From Methylophaga nitratireducenticrescens (GTDB taxonomy: Bacteria; Pseudomonadota; Gammaproteobacteria; Nitrosococcales; Methylophagaceae), in NCBI RefSeq assembly GCF_000260985.4, contig NC_017857.3:3071001-3135000 (forward strand): 64,000 nucleotides of DNA. The letters run 5' to 3'. The translations under genes and the position numbers were made by a program. Of this stretch, positions 8,996-17,783 are shown one piece after another (position 1 is the first letter of the stretch; the number at the start of each line of letters is the position of its first letter). A model generated the notes under the pieces. The model was not told the DNA's origin, ran no database searches, and saw only the letters and a list, made by a program, of their open reading frames with translations.

Positions 8996-10381
8996 ATGTC
9001 TCGTTTGTTATTGGGATTGATAATATTGATGTTTACGGTCGATGCGCATGCCGCCTCGGTTGAGAATATCCGTATATCCCAAAATACTAACCTGACCCGC
9101 GTGGTGCTGGATCTTGATACAGCACTGGAATATTCCAGCTTCACACTGACAAATCCGCATCGGTTAGTTGTCGATCTTAAAGCCGCCAAGGTAAACAAAA
9201 AATTAATTGCCCCGACATTTAACAGTGCAGTGGTCGAGAAAATCCGTCATGCCCAGCATGATCAGGAGACTTATCGCCTGGTTTTCGATCTTAAACAGGA
9301 AACGGACTATGAGATTCAGACTTTGGCGCCTGAAGGTGAATACTCGCATCGACTTCTGGTCGATTTAAAACATGGACCGGCCACAGCTCTGGCCACTAAC
9401 AAATCGTCAAAATCACCCGAAAAGGCTACTGATAAAGCAGAAGAAAAAGCTTCCGCTCAAATTACAAAAGCTGATACTCCCCCATCACCGCAACAAACAG
9501 CTACCAACACAACGGTGCGTAACCGACCGATGTTGCCCCGTCGCGATATCGTGATAGCAATCGATCCAGGTCATGGTGGTCGTGATCCCGGTGCGATTGG
9601 CAGAAAAGGCACTCGTGAAAAAGATGTGGTGCTGGCTATTTCCCGTCGGCTGGCAAAACTGGTGGATAACGAACCGGGTATGCGTGCCTTTATGACACGT
9701 GAACGCGATGAATTCATTACCCTGAGGCAGCGTATTCAGCGAGCCAAAAAAAATGGTGCGGATATGTTTATTTCCATCCATGCTGATGCCTTTCAGCGCA
9801 CCAGCGCCAAAGGATCTTCGGTCTATGTATTATCACAACGCGGTGCCAGTAGTGAGGCGGCTCAGATTCTGGCAGACCGTGAGAATGCTGCTGACCTTGC
9901 AGGTGGTATCAGTCTTGAAGACAAAGACGATCTGCTGGCCTCGGTCTTACTGGATTTATCGCAAACCGCCAGTCTGGAAGCCAGCCTGGAAGTGGGCAAC
10001 AGTGTTTTAAGTGGTTTGAAGCGGGTTGGGCCAGTGCATAAAAAACGGGTTGAATCAGCAGCGTTCGTGGTACTCAAATCACCGGATATTCCCTCGGTGC
10101 TTGTGGAAACAGCGTTTATTTCCAACCCGGAAGAAGAGCGCAAGCTTAATGATGTCAATCATCAGAACAAACTGGCGCAGGCAATGCTGGCTGGTATCCG
10201 CAGTTATTTCCAGAGAAACCCGATAACCCAGCAGGTTAAACCACAGCAACATATTGTCAGTAGCGGCGATACCCTAAGTACGATTGCACAACGCTATCGG
10301 GTCAATATGTCTGAATTGAAATCCACCAATAATCTGCAAACCAGCAAACTGATGGTCGGTGACGTTTTAAAAATTCCTTGA
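8996..10381 (+). CDS. amiC: N-acetylmuramoyl-L-alanine amidase with AMIN and LysM domains
   Basis: From the ATG at 8996 the product has 461 residues with a clear Sec signal peptide (MSRLLLGLIILMFTVDAHA) and cleavage after AHA. An upstream in-frame ATG at 8939 would bury this signal, so 8996 is preferred. The periplasmic AMIN domain (about 22-125) targets the septum. A linker rich in T, K and A follows. The amidase_3 catalytic domain has the zinc ligands in IDPGHGG, SIHADAF and the VETAFISN glutamate. A LysM peptidoglycan-binding domain closes the C terminus (QHIVSSGDTLSTIAQRY). It splits septal peptidoglycan during cell separation. The LysM makes it closer to AmiB/AmiC of pseudomonads than to E. 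coli AmiC; the symbol is by family. Confidence 0.92.
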   Translation: MSRLLLGLIILMFTVDAHAASVENIRISQNTNLTRVVLDLDTALEYSSFTLTNPHRLVVDLKAAKVNKKLIAPTFNSAVVEKIRHAQHDQETYRLVFDLKQETDYEIQTLAPEGEYSHRLLVDLKHGPATALATNKSSKSPEKATDKAEEKASAQITKADTPPSPQQTATNTTVRNRPMLPRRDIVIAIDPGHGGRDPGAIGRKGTREKDVVLAISRRLAKLVDNEPGMRAFMTRERDEFITLRQRIQRAKKNGADMFISIHADAFQRTSAKGSSVYVLSQRGASSEAAQILADRENAADLAGGISLEDKDDLLASVLLDLSQTASLEASLEVGNSVLSGLKRVGPVHKKRVESAAFVVLKSPDIPSVLVETAFISNPEEERKLNDVNHQNKLAQAMLAGIRSYFQRNPITQQVKPQQHIVSSGDTLSTIAQRYRVNMSELKSTNNLQTSKLMVGDVLKIP

Positions 10382-10422
10382 GTGATGTTGACTGCGGATT
10401 TGCTGTTCGCAGCTGTTAAACT

Positions 10423-12105
10423 GTGTCGATGCTGACGCCGAAACGTATCCATGCCCTGCCCCTACAACTTGCCAACCAGATTGCGGCTGGCGAAGTCATC
10501 GAACGCCCGGCATCCGTCATCAAGGAACTGGTGGAAAACAGTCTGGATGCGTCAGCAACAGAAATTGATGTCACCATTGAAGGCTCAGGCAGTCAACTGA
10601 TTCAGGTTCGAGATAACGGCTCAGGTATTCATCCTGATGATCTCTGTCTGGCACTGAGCCGACATGCCACCAGCAAAATTTCCTCCAGTGATCAGCTGAG
10701 CCAGATATCTAGTTTGGGATTCCGTGGTGAAGCCTTACCCAGTATCAGCTCAGTCTCTAATCTGAGTTTGATTTCCCGGCAGCACGACAGTGAATGTGGC
10801 TGGCAGATTCATCACGAGGAAGAAGAACCGGAACCCGTTGTTCATCCAGAAGGCACCACCGTGGCCGTACGAGATTTGTTTTTTAATCTGCCAGCCCGCC
10901 GACGGTTTCTACGCAGCGCGCGTACCGAGCAGCAACAAATTCTTACCACCATGCAGCGACTTGCTTTAAGCCGTTTCGATGTACGCTTTCAGTGTCAATT
11001 AAATGGCCAGCAAAAGCTCAACCTGCCCATTGCCGAGTCTGAGTCTCAGCAATTGGCAAGAATTGGCAAAATCTGTGGTCAGGCATTTGTAAAGCAAGCC
11101 ATAGCGATTGATCAACAGTTTGATATCATCACGATTAAAGGCTGGTTGGGGCATGTGGAGGCGCATCGTCCTCAAGCTGATCAACAATACTTTTTTATTA
11201 ATGGCCGGATAATACGGGATCGTCTGATCAGTCAGATAGTGCGTCAGGCCTATGCCGATTTGATTCCGGCTGGCCGTCATCCAGCCTATGTTTTATATAT
11301 GACGATTCCACTGGATCGGGTGGATGTGAATGTGCATCCCACCAAACATGAAGTTCGCTTTCGCGAAACCCGGCTGATTCATGGATTAATACATCGAGCG
11401 GTAAAAGATCAATTACAGCAACAAATAATCACCGGCCCAGCACAAACACCATCCCCGACAAATACCCCATGGGTTGCAGAAACGGCCTCTGCCTATCAAA
11501 GACATGATCTTGTCACACCTCCTCCAGAGAATCCTGTCCGTAGGCCGGTATCCATTAACCAGACTGACTCAAATGATGCTATTCAGTTAATACAGATTTT
11601 GCACCAACGCTATGTCTGGATACGCTTTCAACAACAGCATTATCTGATTGATCTTCCAAAAGCGCTCTCCAGTTCGCGCAGGCAACAATTCAGCGAGCGG
11701 CTAAAACAGCTGCCTTTGAAAAGCAGGCCGATTCTGGTACCACTCAGTCATCCATGCAGTGATGTCCAGTTAAACAGCGTTGGAAAACAACAGAAATTAC
11801 TAAACTCATTCGGCTTTGAGTTACAACCGACAGAAAATGCTGTAATCATCAAAAATATTCCCATTGCACTGGCACAGCTGGATCTGAAGACAGTGGTGTC
11901 TGCAGTTATTGTGGCTGTCTGTAAGGATGATATTGATGCAGCGGTTCTTGGTCGTTGTCTCTCGGAATTATTGAAAACCTCAGATAAGATTCCACCTCAG
12001 CAGGCAGAAGAATGGCTTAAAACGCTCACTCTGTCGGAATGCATTGAAAAGCCATGGTGTCGAGAACTTGATCTGGCGACACTTGGTAGCTTATTCTCGG
12101 ACTGA
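10423..12105 (+). CDS. mutL: DNA mismatch repair protein MutL
   Basis: About 558-560 residues. The N-terminal GHKL ATPase is intact: ENSLDA with the catalytic glutamate, DNGSGI, GFRGEAL and the PARRRFL segment. A linker at about 340-385 joins the C-terminal dimerisation domain. That domain has LIDLPKA where endonuclease-type MutL carries a DQHA motif, so this MutL probably lacks its own nicking activity. That fits with the mutH gene at 30629. The start is either GTG at 10423 or ATG at 10429; the latter gives the usual short N terminus. The protein is slightly short for the family. Confidence 0.96.
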   Translation: MSMLTPKRIHALPLQLANQIAAGEVIERPASVIKELVENSLDASATEIDVTIEGSGSQLIQVRDNGSGIHPDDLCLALSRHATSKISSSDQLSQISSLGFRGEALPSISSVSNLSLISRQHDSECGWQIHHEEEEPEPVVHPEGTTVAVRDLFFNLPARRRFLRSARTEQQQILTTMQRLALSRFDVRFQCQLNGQQKLNLPIAESESQQLARIGKICGQAFVKQAIAIDQQFDIITIKGWLGHVEAHRPQADQQYFFINGRIIRDRLISQIVRQAYADLIPAGRHPAYVLYMTIPLDRVDVNVHPTKHEVRFRETRLIHGLIHRAVKDQLQQQIITGPAQTPSPTNTPWVAETASAYQRHDLVTPPPENPVRRPVSINQTDSNDAIQLIQILHQRYVWIRFQQQHYLIDLPKALSSSRRQQFSERLKQLPLKSRPILVPLSHPCSDVQLNSVGKQQKLLNSFGFELQPTENAVIIKNIPIALAQLDLKTVVSAVIVAVCKDDIDAAVLGRCLSELLKTSDKIPPQQAEEWLKTLTLSECIEKPWCRELDLATLGSLFSD

Positions 12106-12132
12106 TTAAACATGCACTGAGGCGGTTTTCAA

Positions 12133-13248
12133 ATGGATCGAACCCGTACAGGTTCCACAATCATCGCGGCAATACTCGCTGTTATCGTGATATTACTGTT
12201 TGGCTATCTGTTATGGAGTGATGCGCCGCCAAATCGAAGTGAATTAACCGTCGACCCGCCGATAGAAGTAATCGAACCTGATTTACCGCTGGAAATTATT
12301 CGCTCCGCTGATGATGTTCCGGATAGTGAAACCATTCGGGAACAGGAAGCAGAAGCATTTGTAGATAATCTGGCGAAGTCTGATGCAGATACGATCATTA
12401 TTAATGAATATGACGATATGTTTGTCCGCCCGGACAGCATTATTGCTCTGCCAGAACTCGAACAACGCGTCACCACATTAAAAAGTCTGATGGATGACAA
12501 ATCGCTCAGCGATGATACCCCGGTAACCCTTCGCTATACCGAAGAAACCCGTGAAGATACCACCTTGCAGGAATTGGAAACTCAGGAAGAGGATCATATC
12601 GCGCCGATTACCATCGTGACTGAACAGGGCGAGACCATTACCGCCCCGCTGGTAGAGCTGTTAAAACGTGAAGATATTGATCACCAGGCGCCAGTAACTC
12701 AAATCCGTCAGCAGAAACAGGTCAAACAGCTTAAAGCAAGCGAGCTGGCCGAGTCAGGTATTCCAGAGGATCAGGAAATTTCCGTCACCATCAGTCGTGG
12801 TGTACAAAAGCTGGATATCGCCGACTTAATTGATAGTGATTCAGAAGAAATGCAGGACAGTCTGTTTTATCTGCACCGGGTAACGGAAGAAGATATTCAA
12901 GGTCTCTGGGGTATTATCCAGACCGGCTTGATTCGCAATTTTCGACAGGGAATCCGCCTGCAGCGAGATGGCTCAGACCAAAAAGTCAGTGTACTGATTC
13001 CGGCGGATGCAGATGAACCGTTGCCCACCGGACTAAGTTCATTTTTAGGCAAGATCCTGCATGATAAAGTATCGACCAGTTACGTTTATAACTTCAACAC
13101 TCACACCATGGGCTATGATCCTGACCTGATCCGTCCCGGACAGGAACTGATTTTAATCCGCTTTTCCAGTGATGAAATTAAACAGATTTACCAATTCTTT
13201 GCTGAGCAACGCAACAATACAACAGAAACTTTTGCTATCGGTCGCTGA
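12133..13248 (+). CDS. Membrane-anchored acidic protein of unknown function
   Basis: I do not recognise this 371-residue protein. It has one N-terminal membrane segment (about 9-28, IIAAILAVIVILLFGYLLW), then a long acidic region (about 35-240) probably in the periplasm. The C-terminal portion (about 250-360) looks like a compact domain: LHRVTEEDIQGLWGIIQTG, and near the end PDLIRPGQELILIRF. The pattern of an LWGII helix followed by an IRPGQ.L strand is reminiscent of a diverged LysM fold, which is only inference. It follows mutL by 27 bp in the position where miaA is found in E. coli, and is probably in the same transcript. Confidence 0.8.
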   Translation: MDRTRTGSTIIAAILAVIVILLFGYLLWSDAPPNRSELTVDPPIEVIEPDLPLEIIRSADDVPDSETIREQEAEAFVDNLAKSDADTIIINEYDDMFVRPDSIIALPELEQRVTTLKSLMDDKSLSDDTPVTLRYTEETREDTTLQELETQEEDHIAPITIVTEQGETITAPLVELLKREDIDHQAPVTQIRQQKQVKQLKASELAESGIPEDQEISVTISRGVQKLDIADLIDSDSEEMQDSLFYLHRVTEEDIQGLWGIIQTGLIRNFRQGIRLQRDGSDQKVSVLIPADADEPLPTGLSSFLGKILHDKVSTSYVYNFNTHTMGYDPDLIRPGQELILIRFSSDEIKQIYQFFAEQRNNTTETFAIGR

Positions 13249-13322
13249 TGATTGTTGAAATTATTTTGATCCTGATTGTGCTTGGCATTATTGCCTTTGC
13301 ATGGTGGTTTCCGTTTGAGTGA
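13248..13322 (+). CDS. Possible 24-residue single-span membrane peptide
   Basis: An ATG at 13248 overlaps the TGA of the preceding gene (TGATG), and 24 codons follow before TGA at 13320-13322. The peptide is MIVEIILILIVLGIIAFAWW plus FPFE, a nearly pure hydrophobic helix. The overlap geometry would allow translational coupling. Its 3' part overlaps the 3' end of the convergent RND gene by 35 bp. It may be chance; there is no homology evidence. Confidence 0.35.
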   Translation: MIVEIILILIVLGIIAFAWWFPFE

Positions 13323-16300
13323 GTCGTTGCTTGTTAAACTCACCATATCGAAGCATCACACTGGGCAATACCAGTAAAGTCAGCAACGTTGATGAAATCA
13401 GCCCGCCGATAATAATGGCCGCCATCGGCCCCATAATTTCGCGACCCGGGCTGTCGGCGTTAATTGCTATTGGCAACATCGCCAACGCCGTGACCAGCGC
13501 CGTAATTAAAATCGATGGCAGACGCTCCAGCGCTCCCTGAATAGCGGTTTCCATCACCCAGGCCTTACCCTCATGTTCAATCAGATGCTGATAATGTGAG
13601 ACCAGCATAATGGCATTTCGCAGGGTAATGCCAAACAGCGTCACAAACCCCACCAGCGAACCAATCGATAGCACCCCTCCTGTTACCCAGGCTGCCACCA
13701 CACCACCCAATAGCGAAAAGGGTAAATTCAGTAACACCAGCCAGGTATTACGCACACTGCGCAGTGCCATATACAATAAAATGATTACGATGAGTCCAAC
13801 CAGAACGGAATGAATCATCAGATCCTTACGTGATTCAGCCTCAGCAACAGCTGTACCGGTAAACTCGGGATAGGTATCTGCATCGAACTGCACATCCTCA
13901 TGGACCCGTTGTTGCAGTTCCTGGAAAAATGAACGTAAATCGCGTCCGGTGACATTACAGGTAATCGTTTGCAATCGCTGAGCCCCATGATGCAGAATCG
14001 CATGTCTGCCGGAAACCTGTTGTAACTCAGCGACATCCCCCAGAGTCAACATCCTGTTATCTGAAGTACGTAATGGCATACTCAGAATCTGATGTGGCTG
14101 TTCACGCAAGTCGGGTGGCAACACCACGCGAATATCAAACAAACGGTTCCCCTCAGATATCTGCCCAACCTGAATACCATCAAATGCTGCTTTGATATTC
14201 TGCATTACCGTCGCGGGCTGCAGACCCCACTGAGGTAATTCTTCGAGTTTAATGCGTAATTGCAGCTGGGGTTCCCCCGGCGGAGCACGCAACTGGATAT
14301 CTGTGGCTCCCTCAATATCCGCCATCACCTCAGCCACTTCGCGCGCTTTATAATCAAGTGCATCCAGATCATAGCCGTATATATTGACTACCACCGGCGA
14401 GGTATAACCGGAAATGGTTTCATCAATCCGCTCGGTCAGGAAGGTGTTTACTTCAGAACTGATGCCCGGAAACGCTTCCAGAATTTCACGAATTTCATCC
14501 AGAATAACTTGTTGCTCAGGCCCCGAAAGAGGCTCCAGGTCCACTTCATATTCACTGTAATGGGTGCCAAATGTATCGGCGCCGCGCTCTGCACGTCCTG
14601 CCCATTGTGATGTGGCTCGTACCCCAGGTATTGCAGCTACCTGCTGTTCAATCAACCCGCCAATTCGCAAGGATTCCTCCAGCGAGGTACCGGGCACACT
14701 TGCGGTGTGAATAATGTAATGCCCCTCACGCAGCTCTGGCAGGAAACGTCCACCAAAAAAAGGCAATAAACTGGCTCCAGCAACACACAACACCAATACG
14801 CTGATTATCATCAGTTTGGGAAATTGACATGTGACTTTTAAGACGCGGCCATAGAGGATTTGCAGCCAGTGGATCAGTGGTGGCTCAGAAGTTCGGGTAA
14901 CCCCAATCCGACTAAGTAACGTATGACATAAAGCCGGTGTGACCGTTAACGCCACAAGTAACGAAGCCAGAATCGCCAGAATATAAGCCTGACCTAATGG
15001 CTCGAACATTCGTCCAGCCACTCCGCCCAGAGTTAATAAAGGCACAAAAACCAGCATCACAATTAAACTGGCATAAACAACCGAACCACGGACTTCCATT
15101 GAGGCTTCATAGACAATCTGAATCACTGGGCGGGGTTCTTTTAAAGCGGCGTTTTCACGCAGCCGTCGGAAAATATTCTCGGTATCAATAATCGCATCAT
15201 CAACCACTTCACCCAGCGCGATAGCCAAACCACCCAGCACCATAATATTGATGTTGACCCCGAATTCCAGCAGCACTATCAACGCAGCAAACAATGACAG
15301 CGGTATGGCTGTCATCGAAATAATCGCCGTGCGCAAATTGAACAGGAATAAAAACAGCACTAACAGCACCAGACTACCACCGACCAGCAGATGATGTTGG
15401 ATATTCGCCAGGGAAGTTTGAATGTAATTAGCCGGACGGAATAAATCGGCATGTAACTCAATACCATCGACTTCAAACCCATCACGAAACTCATTCAACG
15501 CCGTTTCGATGGCTTGGGTTACTGCCAGAGTATTGGCTTTATATTGACCGATTACCATCAATACAATGCCAGGTTCACCACTGACTGCGGCGCCGCCGAT
15601 GGCGGGTGCTGGGCCATATTCGATGGTTGCCACATCACCCAAATGCAGCACAGACTGTCCCTGCTGACGAATGACTACTTTCGCCATTGTTTCAGCACTC
15701 ACTGGGAATCCGACCACTTGCAACATCATGCGCTGGTTACTGTTTTCAATAAATCCGCTGCCTTGTAATACAGTAGCTTCCCGGGCAGCTGTAACGATAT
15801 CCATGGGCGACAGCTGGTATAAAGCCAGTTTTTGCGGATCGAGCTGGATCTGCATTTGCTTCTCTGCACCACCAAACACATTGATATCAGCTACCCCGTC
15901 AACGGCAAGCAATCTGGGGGTTAATGTCCAGTCCACCATTTCCCGCAGTCGCATCAGGCTCTGCTGATCGGATGTTAACCCGATGGTCATGATGGTGCCG
16001 GAAGAAGATTCCAGGGGCACCATTAAAGCGGGCCCAACGCCCTGCGGTAATTGTCCCTGTGCTGGCATCAACCGCTCAGACACCAACTGGCGGTTAAGAT
16101 AAATATCGCTTCGATCTTCAAAGGTAATGATCACAACGGACAATCCGGGCGTCGAAGCTGAACGTACAAACATCACATCCGGAAGACCACCCAGTGCGTT
16201 TTCAATCGGTTGCGTCACCAGGGTTTCCACCTGCTCGGCGGTAAATCCTGACGCTTCAGTCTGAATAATGACCTGCTTCGGAGCAAACTCTGGAAACACA

Positions 16301-16410
16301 TCCAGACTGGCTTTGTAGAGCTGATAGGAACCATAGCCCAACATTAATAACGCTAATGCCAATACCACACCGCGGGCACGAACCGAAAAGGCAACTAAAT
16401 GAGAAAGCAT
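13288..16410 (-). CDS. Heavy-metal-type RND efflux permease (CzcA/CusA family)
   Basis: A 1040-residue inner-membrane proton-driven pump subunit of the HME-RND class. It has the typical layout: TM1 near 12-30, a large periplasmic loop, TM2-6 (about 335-500), TM7 near 530, a second loop and TM8-12 (about 860-1010). The TM4 segment reads GEVVDDAIIDTENIFRRL, with the acidic residues of the proton relay; it differs from the DGAVVMVEN form of classic CzcA, so the substrate is not predictable. It lies 45 bp downstream of its adaptor gene on the minus strand. No outer-membrane TolC-type partner is present in the window. Confidence 0.93.
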   Translation of the reverse strand: MLSHLVAFSVRARGVVLALALLMLGYGSYQLYKASLDVFPEFAPKQVIIQTEASGFTAEQVETLVTQPIENALGGLPDVMFVRSASTPGLSVVIITFEDRSDIYLNRQLVSERLMPAQGQLPQGVGPALMVPLESSSGTIMTIGLTSDQQSLMRLREMVDWTLTPRLLAVDGVADINVFGGAEKQMQIQLDPQKLALYQLSPMDIVTAAREATVLQGSGFIENSNQRMMLQVVGFPVSAETMAKVVIRQQGQSVLHLGDVATIEYGPAPAIGGAAVSGEPGIVLMVIGQYKANTLAVTQAIETALNEFRDGFEVDGIELHADLFRPANYIQTSLANIQHHLLVGGSLVLLVLFLFLFNLRTAIISMTAIPLSLFAALIVLLEFGVNINIMVLGGLAIALGEVVDDAIIDTENIFRRLRENAALKEPRPVIQIVYEASMEVRGSVVYASLIVMLVFVPLLTLGGVAGRMFEPLGQAYILAILASLLVALTVTPALCHTLLSRIGVTRTSEPPLIHWLQILYGRVLKVTCQFPKLMIISVLVLCVAGASLLPFFGGRFLPELREGHYIIHTASVPGTSLEESLRIGGLIEQQVAAIPGVRATSQWAGRAERGADTFGTHYSEYEVDLEPLSGPEQQVILDEIREILEAFPGISSEVNTFLTERIDETISGYTSPVVVNIYGYDLDALDYKAREVAEVMADIEGATDIQLRAPPGEPQLQLRIKLEELPQWGLQPATVMQNIKAAFDGIQVGQISEGNRLFDIRVVLPPDLREQPHQILSMPLRTSDNRMLTLGDVAELQQVSGRHAILHHGAQRLQTITCNVTGRDLRSFFQELQQRVHEDVQFDADTYPEFTGTAVAEAESRKDLMIHSVLVGLIVIILLYMALRSVRNTWLVLLNLPFSLLGGVVAAWVTGGVLSIGSLVGFVTLFGITLRNAIMLVSHYQHLIEHEGKAWVMETAIQGALERLPSILITALVTALAMLPIAINADSPGREIMGPMAAIIIGGLISSTLLTLLVLPSVMLRYGEFNKQRLTQTETTMQRQ

Positions 16411-16455
16411 CCGTGTTCCTGTTAATTATCGAATAAGGAGGTACTGATGATTTGG

Positions 16456-17529
16456 CTAGTCATCATCATCGTCTTCATCATGAATTTGCCATTTGAACTC
16501 TTCTGATAACAATGTCTGAGCACCTGAGGTCACAACCGCATCACCTGGATGGAATCCCTCCTGCAGATAAATACCTTCCACCGAGTCATGACCATTCAGT
16601 AACGAAATACGCTGAAAACGCTGATCATCCATGCGCAAATAGGCCCATGGCTGGCCCGCGTACCAGACCACTGACTGATACGGAATCAGCACCGCTGAAA
16701 ATGCACCCTGCTCAGTAGGCACCCATACCTGTAACTTTGCACCTTCCTGCAAAGAGGATGATTTGTTCAGAAAAAACCAGGTCTCGCCACTTAACACCGG
16801 ATCGACACTGATGGCAGCGGCAAGCCGTTGCGCCTGACCTACATTATGTTGCTGGTTGGTTTGCTGCCAACGTAGGGTATCAACACGCTGGGATAAGCTT
16901 TGTTTTGGTGGCAACGTGACTTTAAGAAGAGTCTGTTTGCGTGACATCAGCAGATTGAATTGTTCTCCACCGTTAATAATCCAATCCGCAACGGGTTGAG
17001 GCCATTGCTGACGAACTTCAGCGTGACAATTGTCTACTAGTTGCTGTTTTAACTCGGATTCAGCCTGAGCGAGCGATAAATTAGTTTGCGCATAGTTCAC
17101 TTCTTTTGAAGCCACGCTTCCAGTGGCTTGCTGAAGCGTTTTTAAACGCGATAACTCTTTACTCATCCCCTGTTGATTGACCTTAGCCATACGAAGGTTC
17201 ATTTTTGCTTCAGAGCAGCGCGAGTGGGCTAATTGCAGCTCCCGGGTCGGTATAACCACTGCCATAGCTCGTATTTCGGGGGTATAGAAACTTTCCATCA
17301 ACGTCTGACTTTCGATGGAGGCCATTTTCTGTGCGGCTTCGGTTAACTCAACCGACAGCGCAAACTGATGATTCTCCACCTCGTCATCACTATCATTGTC
17401 ATCATGATCGTCAACAAGATGTTTCTCTGCAGGGACAAGTGAATCAAGTAATGGCGATAAAAAATAAAGTGCTGCAACTATCGCTAAAACACTGACGATC
17501 CACAATAAAATACGCTGACTGGAATTCAT
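16456..17529 (-). CDS. RND efflux periplasmic adaptor (membrane fusion protein)
   Basis: From ATG at 17529 the product has 357 residues starting MNSSQRILLWIVSVLAIVAA, an N-terminal membrane anchor. An upstream ATG at 17631 in frame would add 34 unconserved residues. The body shows the helical hairpin (about 110-180) and beta-barrel/lipoyl-type segments of HlyD/CzcB adaptors, bridging the inner-membrane pump to an outer-membrane channel. Two acidic patches stand out: DDHDDNDSDDEVENH just after the anchor and HDEDDDDD at the very C terminus, which may bind metal cations. It is upstream of the RND permease in one operon. Confidence 0.88.
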   Translation of the reverse strand: MNSSQRILLWIVSVLAIVAALYFLSPLLDSLVPAEKHLVDDHDDNDSDDEVENHQFALSVELTEAAQKMASIESQTLMESFYTPEIRAMAVVIPTRELQLAHSRCSEAKMNLRMAKVNQQGMSKELSRLKTLQQATGSVASKEVNYAQTNLSLAQAESELKQQLVDNCHAEVRQQWPQPVADWIINGGEQFNLLMSRKQTLLKVTLPPKQSLSQRVDTLRWQQTNQQHNVGQAQRLAAAISVDPVLSGETWFFLNKSSSLQEGAKLQVWVPTEQGAFSAVLIPYQSVVWYAGQPWAYLRMDDQRFQRISLLNGHDSVEGIYLQEGFHPGDAVVTSGAQTLLSEEFKWQIHDEDDDDD

Positions 17530-17621
17530 TTTTATTTGCTGCCCCGATGCAAAACTGCCCGTCATTACAGCATGGCTGTCTAAATGCCACAAGGAGAAAT
17601 TCCCGGGATGCTGAACATGAC

Positions 17622-17650
17622 TTGACAGCAAGCACGCGTGCAGGTTTAAT
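17622..17650 (+). promoter_or_regulatory. Sigma-70 promoter of tRNA-Phe
   Basis: A perfect -35 box TTGACA (17622-17627) lies 17 bp from a -10 box TTTAAT (17645-17650). The expected start of transcription is a few bases before the mature tRNA 5' end at 17664. Confidence 0.8.
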
Positions 17651-17663
17651 ACCGCACCTTGTT

Positions 17664-17739
17664 GGCTCGATAGCTCAGTTGGTAGAGCAAGGGATTGAAA
17701 ATCCCTGTGTCCCTGGTTCGATTCCAGGTCGAGCCACCA
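17664..17739 (+). tRNA. tRNA-Phe (GAA)
   Basis: A 76-base cloverleaf with acceptor stem GGCTCGA/TCGAGCC, encoded CCA at 17737-17739, D arm AGCTCAGTTGGTAGAGC, anticodon stem AGGGA/TCCCT around loop TTGAAAA with anticodon GAA, and T arm CCTGGTTCGATTCCAGG. It is monocistronic, with its own promoter and a terminator directly downstream. Confidence 0.98.
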
Positions 17740-17747
17740 TCGAATTC

Positions 17748-17783
17748 AAAGCCCGGTTTGCATTGCAACCCGGGCTTTTTTAT
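17748..17783 (+). terminator. Rho-independent terminator after tRNA-Phe
   Basis: The stem AAGCCCGGTT / AACCCGGGCTT (one bulged base) around TGCATTGC is followed by TTTTTTATT, eight bases after the tRNA CCA end. Confidence 0.9.
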
